A stretch of DNA of 64,000 nucleotides from G963663315 sp963665165 (GTDB lineage: Bacteria > Pseudomonadota > Gammaproteobacteria > Arenicellales > Poriferihabitantaceae), in NCBI GenBank assembly GCA_963665165.1, contig OY761989.1, positions 62,001-126,000 of the forward strand. Direction: 5' to 3'. Shown one piece after another: positions 19,001 through 24,351 of the stretch. Each line of letters begins with the position of its first letter. Position 1 is the stretch's first letter. Under the pieces are notes generated by a model. The model searched no databases. It saw nothing but the letters and a program-made list of their open reading frames with translations, and was not told the origin of the DNA. Position numbers and translations under genes: made by a program.

Positions 19001-20367
19001 GGGTGACGTCTGAAGCGATGGCCTGGCCGTTGTCTCCTGATCGTCCACCGCGGGCGGGAATCAGCGCTTTCGCGATTTCAGGCACGAACGCCCACCTCGT
19101 AGTGGAGGGATACGGTACGCCGGAAGGTGATCCGGTCGTAATGGATGGGGGGGGAGTCGCGACAGGCTCTGCCCGGCTTGTCGATGTTTCCGTGCCGGAA
19201 CCGTTCGAGGGGCTGCAGATAGTGGAGGGGTTCCATCCGCGCCGGACCCGGCTGCTGCCTGTTTCCGGGAAATCCGACGATGCACTTCGGGAATTGGCAG
19301 CGAGTTATATCTCCTGGCTCGACGGGTGCTCTGGAAAGCTTGCCGCTGATAGCGCCGCTACAGAATCGCTACTTGCAGACATGGCCTGGACAGCGGCTGT
19401 TGGGCGGAGCCATTTCACTCACCGTTCGGGCGTCGTGTTCGACGACGCAATCTCCTTGCGGAAGCGCCTGAAAGCGATCACTGAATCAGATAGTTGTCCG
19501 GCATCCCGAACGGCGAGAAAAGTCGCCTTCGTGTATTCCGGGAAAGGGAACTACTGTCCCGGTATCGGGGAGGAACTCTACGAGCGAGAAATGGTGGTCC
19601 GGGCGGTTCTGGACCGCTGCGAAGAGGTGTTTCGGGCAGAAAGGGGAACCTCGTTGCTGGATGTAATATTCGCTCGCGCCGAAGACCTGGACAATCCAGC
19701 CTGTGCACAGCCGGCGGCCTATGCTCTTGAATGCGCCCTCACGGCGCTTTGGCTGAACGTCGGGATCCGGCCGAACATGGTGGCAGGGAACGGCTCCGGA
19801 GAGATTGCAGCGGCGCAGATGGCCGGTATTATTAGCCTGGAAGATGGTTTGCGTATTGTGACAAGACAGGGCGCTCTGATGGATGCCGTGTCAGACGACA
19901 TGGATACTGTGCCCGAAGGCATTGTGATTTCGCCTTCAACGCGAACCCTGGTGAGTGAGGTGATGGGCCAGGTGGTGCAGCCGGGAGAAAAACCCGATGG
20001 GATGAACTGGCTCAACAAGTTCAAGGATCCAGCGATGTTCAGCGGATGCGTGAAGACCCTTGTGGAGTTGGGAGTGGATGCCATCGTAGAGATCGGCCCA
20101 AAGGCGCCGGATTCTGCGGGCGGTACAGGTGCGACAGGAAATGGCGCCGCTCCGCTGGTAATACTGCCGAGTCTGAAGCCCCCGTCCGGGGATACCCCTC
20201 AGGGCGCAAGCGCATTTGTCGAAGCGGTTGCGGAAGCATATGAAGCGGGGATCACGGTCGATTTCACAGGGCTTTTCTCCGGAGAGATGCGAAGCCGTGT
20301 CTCACTTCCTGGATATCCGTTCCAACGTCGGCGCTTCTGGTTTGGAGAGCTTGGGAACCGCCTGTAG
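10042..20367 (+). CDS. Type I polyketide synthase: KS-AT-DH-cMT-ER-KR-ACP-KS-AT*
   Basis: 3441 residues. KS1 (about 19-447) has Cys193 in 'DAACASS', His328 in 'HGTGT' and His368. AT1 (583-870) has 'GHSVGE' (Ser676) and 'RAFHS', pointing to malonyl-CoA. DH (956-1250) has H987-x3-G-x4-P and Asp1160. cMT (about 1310-1680) has 'VIEVGAGTGSA' at 1486. A KR structural part is followed by ER (1900-2205, 'HAGAGGVGLAA' at 2035) and KR (2222-2450, 'TGGLGGIG'), where the usual catalytic Tyr is His2370. ACP Ser is 2533. KS2 (2603-3030) keeps Cys2769, His2904 and His2944. AT2 (from 3160) reads 'GNGSGE' for GHSxGE, is about 80 residues short and lacks the AFHS region; the chain stops after the post-AT linker. 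There is no TE, second ACP or loading domain. The product would be a reduced, C-methylated chain, perhaps made iteratively. The start is forced by the in-frame TAA just upstream. Confidence 0.93.
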   Translation: MIITGVPADRASGFSSLEEPIAIVGMACRFPGAPGIADFWRLLESGRNSVMESAPGSGFRRVDELFSNGSNPGDACRFCAYVDGIEQFDAGFFRISPVEAQLLDPQQRMMLETSWQALEDAGIDPARLKGSRTGVYTGISNDEYRILVLDSSIPAEAASCLYALSGTNLNGTSGRVSFVLGLMGPSKAVDAACASSLVSVHDAVADLQQGKADLAIAGGVQAILNGRVFELRADSMMLSPDGQCKAFDASANGYVRGEGCGVVVLKRLSEAEADGDPIQGVIRGTAVNHGGASTGLTVPHTPALEQVIETALSQAGIPPSEIDYLEAHGTGTAVGDPIELNAVGAVYGRGREPDRPLLVGSVKTNVGHLESAAGIAGLIKAVLVLQRGVIPKHLHFRDPNPSLDWDRLPLRVTSSMMDLPERNGRQRLAGVNSFGITGTNAHIVVEEYRAADGMPYGQDQVAGSARTARVWLPTGLADLALPGQEFRRRPAHMLPLSGKSEEALRDLVKRYLSWLDKQDGEWMSEDGVMESLLADTAWTAGVGRDHFDYRAGVVFHDTGSLRERLRALAEAGEDKRPRAVTRVAFIYTGQGSQWVGMGKSLYEHEPVVRAVFDRCEEIFQDTRGASLLDVMFGRAGSEGRLDDTAWEQPALYTLECALTALWASVGVHPSAVMGHSVGELAAAQAAGIFSLEDGLRFAEARGTLLSDTKPGAMAAVFSSPARVEAAVEAQNASSAGPGLTISADNGTHQVVSGPEPDIETVSRHFESEGTRVRRLNTTRAFHSALVEPALDALEASLDGMEIKPPAITVVSNLTGQAVETGQLLDGGYWRQHARKAVSFARGVRTLAELGVDLVVEIGPRPVLATLAVPAWPETVQTPVPTMLSSLCPPDDKTPAFPVGTEFVQAVAQAYQSGLPIRFEGLFAGEARRRISLPGYPFQRERHWLRETRKRRPGAGHPLLGIRHESASGEITFETEVFQSDPEWLSDHRVFGRVIAPGALYGAMAASTVLAEGSGTVVVENMQLHNALIFEEKNPDKDEDEQGRKVQVVLDPTDQGNSRGVQIFSKGSEEGWTIHVEGRVHTGDHMPETGGRINPDNLKAGLTPVNMSSWYRARADTGIELGPSFRTLGRVWSRPGEAIGEVSLPEAFDGNGPEVHPLLLDGCFQVVAAARNRDGIEHGTTYLPFGWERMWLTGRLPEHVICHVLMNEPAPGTEAEGNDSPEVLSGELRIYDPDGNQLGGLSGYTVKRATRAALLSVIEGVEDLLYEVVWRQSVLESGILPADFLPSAATVASRSGLLSDYLTVEGVGRNDRSSLLRDLELWSRSRALSTLETLGWECHAGEAVNSGELRKRLKVGEEHKRLFRRLLEMLVKSRVLKEVDDGFVVRIGSGDPLPDGMSRDLEEYPTRMTGLYPHGLAEIGLFRRSGAALVDVLLGRADPLTILFSSGDPTPADLYRKAPVARAANRILKETVQALVAGLPDGRRLRVIEVGAGTGSATASILPELPEGRFDYTYTDISAGFFAEAEALFGDGGGCIVYRALDIEKDPVDQGFALHGYDLIIASNVLHATRYLEETLAHCLKLLAPLGQLVALENLSGQGWMDLTFGQLDGWWRFADDYRPHHALASPAVWRRVLGDVGFEEVEVLGIDESNADEFPDKGVIVARGPEKVTEPPGIWVLVVDNGGLAMNLGTVLAARNRTVYVVGDDSSNNERETGCRDTGLISTDLEMEKRESWCSLVENLPTDVPFDGVVHLVALDGHGAKASTEEIEEDVRRAGASALAMVQGIEDADRAPQKGVWFVTRGAQVLEREPVGEITGAALWGFGKAVAREAAHLRPRMIDLDPGGIASASASTPDLVNELLYPDPENHIAYRLGRRQVARLVRAGTGVERLALPEDSAWVLTPDPGGDFEKPCVKPLPECPLEPREVRVAVDAAGLNFWDVFRSLGFIEEGNLGREMCGHVLDVGSRVSTVSVGDRVVGLGFGAFAAEMVTREELVAPALSNLSATELATVPSAFVSAALSYQFSGLDVGERVLIHAGAGGVGLAAIQLAQAAGAEIFATASAPKQAWLRSLGVKHIFDSRQTKFGEEILEATNGEGVDVVLNSLTGEGFIEASLSCLNQGGRFVELARRDILSEEEMAAVRPDVAYAILELDVLKKTDPASVGKVLRYVMKRLSAGELKPLIHSRWPLAEAGAALRFMRSARHLGKIVVTPPPLVRGGLRQDRTYLVTGGLGGIGCAVAEWLADKGAGAIVLNGRRPPNADAEETIHALRKRGVKVRVELADVKDTAAVGQLLARVDRELPPLGGVIHSVGVLSDGALTNQSWERFEDVLWPKILGAWNLHQATVGRDLDLFILFSSRVGVMGNPGQSNHAAANAFLDQLAGHRRALGLPGQAIAWGAWSEIGEAAEQRERIERQRAALGGRWFTPQQGLRAFDRLVSQDVPNSVVMAMDWSVFEEAVEERPPLLEDMLSICSDADADSPALADDLMSRLLQTPAMEREGLLVSFLQQELQAVLRLSTTPEPTVGFFDLGMDSLMAVELRNRLNRAFAEAYTASNTVVFDYPDITTLARHLALELGDVVDGEVPTLQAEPEPKRQAVLRNEEEAIAITGMACRFPGAPDLATFWRQLEAGADAVTDGRQDAGPWKGVVGDPAAEEAMYRYGGFVEGLDRFDANFFGIRPIEARMMDPRQRLLLETSWRALEDAGMDPALLIGSRAGVYAGLGGGSEYRDLVAASGQDAGYLGTAGSVALGRVSFALGLMGPAIPLDMTCASSLVAVHQAVAALRQGEVDLCLAGGVHAVLSTAITRFMAEYGMLSASGRCRTFDASADGFVRGEGCGMVILKRLSDAEADGDRIWGVIKGSAVNQNGASAALTVPKGTAQERVIEEALSRAGIPPAEVDFLEVHATGSKLGDPIEIHAAAAVYGCGRDPGRPLLLGTVKTNIGHLEPAAGIAGLIKVMLSMKQGLIPKHLNLECPNPHIEWDGLPVRVTSEAMAWPLSPDRPPRAGISAFAISGTNAHLVVEGYGTPEGDPVVMDGGGVATGSARLVDVSVPEPFEGLQIVEGFHPRRTRLLPVSGKSDDALRELAASYISWLDGCSGKLAADSAATESLLADMAWTAAVGRSHFTHRSGVVFDDAISLRKRLKAITESDSCPASRTARKVAFVYSGKGNYCPGIGEELYEREMVVRAVLDRCEEVFRAERGTSLLDVIFARAEDLDNPACAQPAAYALECALTALWLNVGIRPNMVAGNGSGEIAAAQMAGIISLEDGLRIVTRQGALMDAVSDDMDTVPEGIVISPSTRTLVSEVMGQVVQPGEKPDGMNWLNKFKDPAMFSGCVKTLVELGVDAIVEIGPKAPDSAGGTGATGNGAAPLVILPSLKPPSGDTPQGASAFVEAVAEAYEAGITVDFTGLFSGEMRSRVSLPGYPFQRRRFWFGELGNRL

Positions 20368-22080
20368 AGCCTCTACACGGACCGTCACGATATCCACGCC
20401 ATGGTATTGCTGGTGCTGAATTGAGGCCGAGAGATGTCTAAGCAACCGGAGTGAAATCTCCCGGTCCACCGAATCTTCCTCGGTCAGTTCACCAAGCAGC
20501 ATAACTTCTTCCTGAAGATTTTCTCCCAGCCCCATCTCGGCAACGAACTCGAGAACCGCGCCGTCGCCTTCCTTCCGCGCAAGTAATAGCAATTGCCGTG
20601 GTTCTTCCTTCTCCGTGCCCTCATCCCGCCTGAGAAGCGTCAGTAAAGTTTCCTCGCAGGCGGCATCCAGACGATTCGCCATTGCTTCGTTCCAGCCGTT
20701 ATCGGAAGCGAACTTGCCCAGAAATTCCCTCACCCTCGGCAGGGCCTGGAGTTCAAACGCCACCTTGAGTCGTCTGGGACGGGGCTCGGTCATCTCCATG
20801 AAAGCGGTCATAAGTATGGCAGTGAGGCCACCGGCCGTCATGCCGTTGTCCAGAAGGCCTCCCGCAAATTCAGAAAAAAACTCCGGATAAACCGCACCGC
20901 TCTGAAAGCCGACTCCAACCCAGAACGACACTCCGACGATCAGACCCTTGCGATAGTCAATCCCTCCCTGGACGACCACCCGCATGCCGATAATGAAGAG
21001 CATCGCTATCATGACCAGGAGAAAGGACGCGAAAACCGGTCCTGGTATCGCCAGCACCAGGGAGAGCGCTTTCGGCAGGAACGCCAGCATCAAAATCACC
21101 GAACCGGCGGCGATTCCAACATGGCGGGCCGCGACCCCGGTAAGCTGGGCCAGTGATGCGCCCGTCGAATAAGCCGTATTCGGCAGCGTCCCCGCGAGAC
21201 CGGAAAGCAGGTTGCCCAGACCGTCTGCGGCCACCGCACCCTGCACAGCCCGAAAGTCCACGACCCGCGACCGACGCCAGGATACGCGCTGAATGGCGAC
21301 GGCGCTGCTGATCGTTCGGATTGAACCGATTACGGCCGCCAGCAAGAATCCCGGGAGCAGCGCCCAGAATAGCGTATCGAAGTTCAAATCAATTCCGGGC
21401 CATTCAATCCGGGGAAGACCCAGCCACCTGGCCTGCGCAACACGCGCTGTATCGTAAAGGCCGAAAAAGCCGGCGACGAGCGAACCTGCAAATACGCCGA
21501 TAACCGGCGCCCACAGTCGAAACGTCCCCTTGGCCTTGAGCGTTATCCCACAGATGAGGAGCACGGTCACGAGAGCGCTGAGCGGAGCGCCAGGAGGCGG
21601 GCTGCCCTCCGGAACATCCGTCAGCAGTTGGAAGACGGACGACATCACCGAAACCGGAATCAGCATGAGTACCGTTCCCGAAACGACCGGGGTCAGGATC
21701 CGCCGAAACAGTGAGAGCCGACCGGAAATGACGATTTGAAAGAGCGCCGAGACAGCCACCAGGGTAGCAAGCAGACCAGGCCCGCCTTTAGACAGCGCTA
21801 TGATGCAGACCGCTATGAAGGCCGTGGAACTCCCCATCATCAACACATACCCCATACCGAAGCGCCCGGCCCGGAACGACTGAAGCATCGTGGCCACACC
21901 GCTGATCGCGACGGCTGCAAATACGGCCCATGCCAGATATGCATCGGTCTGGCCGGCAGCTCTCATGACGAGAGTCGAGATCAGTATCGTGACGGAAACA
22001 TTGAGAACGGCCAGTTGCAGTCCAAGGCCGAAAGCGATCGTCAGTGGTGGTTTTTCGTCGGCCTGGTAGTGGAGATCCAT
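20302..22080 (-). CDS. NCS2-family permease fused to a HATPase (anti-sigma-kinase-like) domain
   Basis: 592 residues. Residues about 1-440 form a multi-span NCS2 (xanthine/uracil permease, SLC23) transporter; 'LPNTAYSTGASLAQLTGVAA' near 300 is its conserved half-helix region. The usual Q-H of the first helix reads Q-L, so the substrate is unclear. Residues about 450-570 look like an RsbW-type HATPase: 'NRLDAACEETLLTLL' (N-box-like, with Glu-Glu) and 'ISLRLLRHLSASIQHQQYHG'. This suggests a transporter with a cytosolic nucleotide-binding or regulatory module. Its last 66 bases overlap the 3' end of the PKS gene in convergent orientation. It is last in the ACP-PPTase-hydrolase operon, 6 bases after the hydrolase gene, so it could export the product or import a precursor. 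Confidence 0.8.
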   Translation of the reverse strand: MDLHYQADEKPPLTIAFGLGLQLAVLNVSVTILISTLVMRAAGQTDAYLAWAVFAAVAISGVATMLQSFRAGRFGMGYVLMMGSSTAFIAVCIIALSKGGPGLLATLVAVSALFQIVISGRLSLFRRILTPVVSGTVLMLIPVSVMSSVFQLLTDVPEGSPPPGAPLSALVTVLLICGITLKAKGTFRLWAPVIGVFAGSLVAGFFGLYDTARVAQARWLGLPRIEWPGIDLNFDTLFWALLPGFLLAAVIGSIRTISSAVAIQRVSWRRSRVVDFRAVQGAVAADGLGNLLSGLAGTLPNTAYSTGASLAQLTGVAARHVGIAAGSVILMLAFLPKALSLVLAIPGPVFASFLLVMIAMLFIIGMRVVVQGGIDYRKGLIVGVSFWVGVGFQSGAVYPEFFSEFAGGLLDNGMTAGGLTAILMTAFMEMTEPRPRRLKVAFELQALPRVREFLGKFASDNGWNEAMANRLDAACEETLLTLLRRDEGTEKEEPRQLLLLARKEGDGAVLEFVAEMGLGENLQEEVMLLGELTEEDSVDREISLRLLRHLSASIQHQQYHGVDIVTVRVEALQAVPKLSKPEAPTLERISRK

Positions 22081-22086
22081 GGGCCT

Positions 22087-23013
22087 TTACGAATTTTCCG
22101 AACTTTGGAGGATATGGTTAGTCTCCAGAAATTCCCGCATCGCAGCAACGCATTCCCGCGGCTTCTCAATTTGAAGCAGGTGTGTCGCTTCGGGCACAAA
22201 GTCATAATCCACGTCCGAGATGTGACCCAGGTCGAGAGTCGGCAGAAATGAGTATGGCAACATCGGGTCGGATCCGATAACTTTTGTCGGGCAACGAAAC
22301 GACTCAAAATCCACCATCACGGCAAATGCCCGGGCGTAATGGATCACCTGCGCCTCATACTCACGGGGGCACCGAAGCTCAATACCACCCCCCGTCACGG
22401 ATTCGCGAAACGTCGTCCTCGCCACAAGTTCGAGAACTCCGGGTACGGTACGGCTATAGACAGGTAGATAGCGGAGGAAATCCACGCATTCTTCTATGGA
22501 GTCGAATCGTTCCGTGCGGCGTCGGGTCATCTCGTTTTGGCGTCTGGTGGCCACATCGAACTCTTCAGGATATTCTTCCGGCTTGCACACCGGAGGATCG
22601 AACAGAATACGTGCTGCAAACCTGCTGCCGCAGGTGGGCGACAGGAGCGTCGTCAGGGCCGAAACGGAATGGAACACGCCAATGATCGGCTTCTTCCCGT
22701 AGCGGGTATCTATTTCTTCGAGTATTCGGTCGTGATCCTCAACGAAGGCAGGAAGATTATGTTTGCATTGGGAGCTGATCGTATTCCAGCCATGGTTTCT
22801 GAGATCATAGACGATAAGGTCGAAATCATCCCTGAGCAATGACCAGAAGGGGTAGTAGAGATCAATCGCGAGACCATTGCCGTGGCAAAGAACGAGCCTC
22901 GGACCGACCGGATTACCATGACACCGCAGAATGATGACGGCGCCGTCGTCCATGTGGACCTCATGCGTGGAAATCGGTTCAGGAATTTCCCAGACTTTGT
23001 CCGAAGTCGTCAT
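22087..23013 (-). CDS. Alpha/beta hydrolase, possible release or editing enzyme of the PKS
   Basis: 308 residues. It has the oxyanion region 'VLCHGNGLAID' (residues 41-51), a nucleophile elbow 'GVFHSVSA' with Ser116 (GxxHSxSA rather than GHSxGG), and a terminal histidine in 'PEATHLLQIEKP' near 281. These form a plausible Ser-Asp-His triad. There is no signal peptide. The PKS has no thioesterase domain, and this gene sits in the operon with a discrete ACP and a phosphopantetheinyl transferase. I therefore infer that it may hydrolyse the acyl-thioester or modify the product; the sequence alone does not show this. It lies 31 bases downstream of the PPTase gene and 6 bases upstream of the transporter gene. 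Confidence 0.8.
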   Translation of the reverse strand: MTTSDKVWEIPEPISTHEVHMDDGAVIILRCHGNPVGPRLVLCHGNGLAIDLYYPFWSLLRDDFDLIVYDLRNHGWNTISSQCKHNLPAFVEDHDRILEEIDTRYGKKPIIGVFHSVSALTTLLSPTCGSRFAARILFDPPVCKPEEYPEEFDVATRRQNEMTRRRTERFDSIEECVDFLRYLPVYSRTVPGVLELVARTTFRESVTGGGIELRCPREYEAQVIHYARAFAVMVDFESFRCPTKVIGSDPMLPYSFLPTLDLGHISDVDYDFVPEATHLLQIEKPRECVAAMREFLETNHILQSSENS

Positions 23014-23044
23014 CAGGTGAATGGCCTTTCCAGAGAGTCACCAT

Positions 23045-23776
23045 TCAATCGATTCGATGTCCCGGCACGCGGCAATTCGATTCGTGTGCAATCGCCGCAG
23101 CGAACTCTTCATTGCCCAGATTATCAAGTCTCCATTCGATGGTGGGAAGATGGGGAAACCGGAATATATCCTTTTCCGCGCCACGCCGCATGGCAAGAGG
23201 GATCTCGAATCGGGATGGGTCCAGGGAAAAGCCTGTTCCAAGAGCCTTGATCAGCGCCTCCTTGAGTGTCCAGAGCGTGAAGAACAAGTGCAGCTTTTGG
23301 TGTCCACGCGCTGAAGCAAGCTCGGCTCGTTCGTCCGCGCCGAAAACGGTCGTGATGATTCCGTCAAGATCCTGACGGGGCACTCGTTCCTCCACGTCCA
23401 CGCCCAGCCTTCTTTCACGCGCAATCGCGATCAGCCCATGTTTGCCACTATGGCTGACGTTGAAGCGGATGGAGGTTGCCGTCCCATCCACCAGGGCGAA
23501 TGGTTTTCCATGATCATGGAGGGCGAACCTGAGTTGATCGTTATCGCACCCGAGCCGGGTGCAGAGAACTGCGCGTAGTGCAGCACGACACAAAGCGAAC
23601 TCGCGGCGGGAGCGTTCATGTCGATACCGATGCCAACGGTCCTGTTCTTCCGGGTCGAGCCATGAAAAAGCGTGCGCCTCGCAGCTCGCATGCGTCGTCA
23701 GATCAATGTGTATGACGACAATATCGTCAATTTCATGAATTGGACGGAACCATGGACCGAAAGCCTTTGTAGACAT
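23045..23776 (-). CDS. Sfp-type 4'-phosphopantetheinyl transferase
   Basis: 243 residues, typical of the two-lobed Sfp/EntD type. Conserved blocks are 'SIRFNVSHSGKHGLIAIA' (102-119), 'LGVDVEE' with Asp127 and Glu129 as Mg ligands, and 'FTLWTLKEALIKALGTGFS' with the W-x-x-K-E signature at about 169-173. It transfers phosphopantetheine from CoA to the conserved serines of ACPs, here most likely Ser2533 of the PKS and Ser35 of the discrete ACP encoded upstream. It is the second gene of the minus-strand operon. The gap to the ACP gene is 136 bases and holds no other gene. Confidence 0.93.
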   Translation of the reverse strand: MSTKAFGPWFRPIHEIDDIVVIHIDLTTHASCEAHAFSWLDPEEQDRWHRYRHERSRREFALCRAALRAVLCTRLGCDNDQLRFALHDHGKPFALVDGTATSIRFNVSHSGKHGLIAIARERRLGVDVEERVPRQDLDGIITTVFGADERAELASARGHQKLHLFFTLWTLKEALIKALGTGFSLDPSRFEIPLAMRRGAEKDIFRFPHLPTIEWRLDNLGNEEFAAAIAHESNCRVPGHRID

Positions 23777-23912
23777 GGCTATTCAGTCTTCTGTGAGTAC
23801 CGGGAAGGGGTAGCCACATGGCACACCAGGCAGGCGCGCTCAGGCGCACCAGGCTATCAGCCGGGCAATCTCCGCAGAGCCGCTGGAAAAATCCCGAATC
23901 CCGATATCGCGC

Positions 23913-24146
23913 TCAACCGGCATTCGCTTCCAGGTGGTTAATCAGGTCCCTTAACCTGGTAAAATTGTTTGCAGCCTCTTCGGGAGAGATCTCGACGCTG
24001 AATTCCTGCGTGATGGTCTTGAGAAATGCGACAGCATCCATCGAGTTCACTCCCAGCTCGCTGACAGGCACATCCAGCATCGCACGGTCTTCTATACCCA
24101 GATGCGTCTCAACGAGACTTCCCACACGTTCTTCAACCGATGCCAT
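23913..24146 (-). CDS. Discrete acyl carrier protein
   Basis: 77 residues, a four-helix ACP. The attachment site is Ser35 in 'LGVNSMDAVAFL', corresponding to DSL/DSM in most ACPs; Asn replaces the Asp before the serine. 'ELGVNS' and the acidic helix II fit interaction with synthases. The ribosome site AGGGGG precedes the ATG by 9 bases. It is the first gene of the operon with PPTase, hydrolase and transporter, and no fatty-acid genes are adjacent, so it is more likely a partner of the PKS than the housekeeping AcpP. It could receive the chain from, or supply units to, the terminal KS that has no ACP of its own. The 205 bases between it and clpB hold no other gene that I can see. Confidence 0.85.
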   Translation of the reverse strand: MASVEERVGSLVETHLGIEDRAMLDVPVSELGVNSMDAVAFLKTITQEFSVEISPEEAANNFTRLRDLINHLEANAG

Positions 24147-24351
24147 AGTAGCTTCCCCCTGATTAATGTGTTTAAACTGAATCGAAAAGGTAACCGGATC
24201 ATCGGACCAACAGGTCGCAAGCCATCAGATTACACTGGTCAACATTATGAATGATGGATCATTATGGAAAAGTACCGCTACAATGTCAACAGTGTTCGGG
24301 CAAATCCGACCCCGATGAAGAACGCCTGATACCGCCATCCGCATCGCCGGA

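Noticed and set aside
19780..20110. A frameshift or assembly gap causing the short AT2
   Set aside because: The frame stays open through the deletion and continues into a normal post-AT linker and stop, so an internal in-frame loss fits better. Read data could still revise this.
23913..24146. Housekeeping fatty-acid ACP (acpP)
   Set aside because: The motif differs (NSM, not DSL) and no fab genes are adjacent; it sits in an operon with PPTase and hydrolase facing a PKS.
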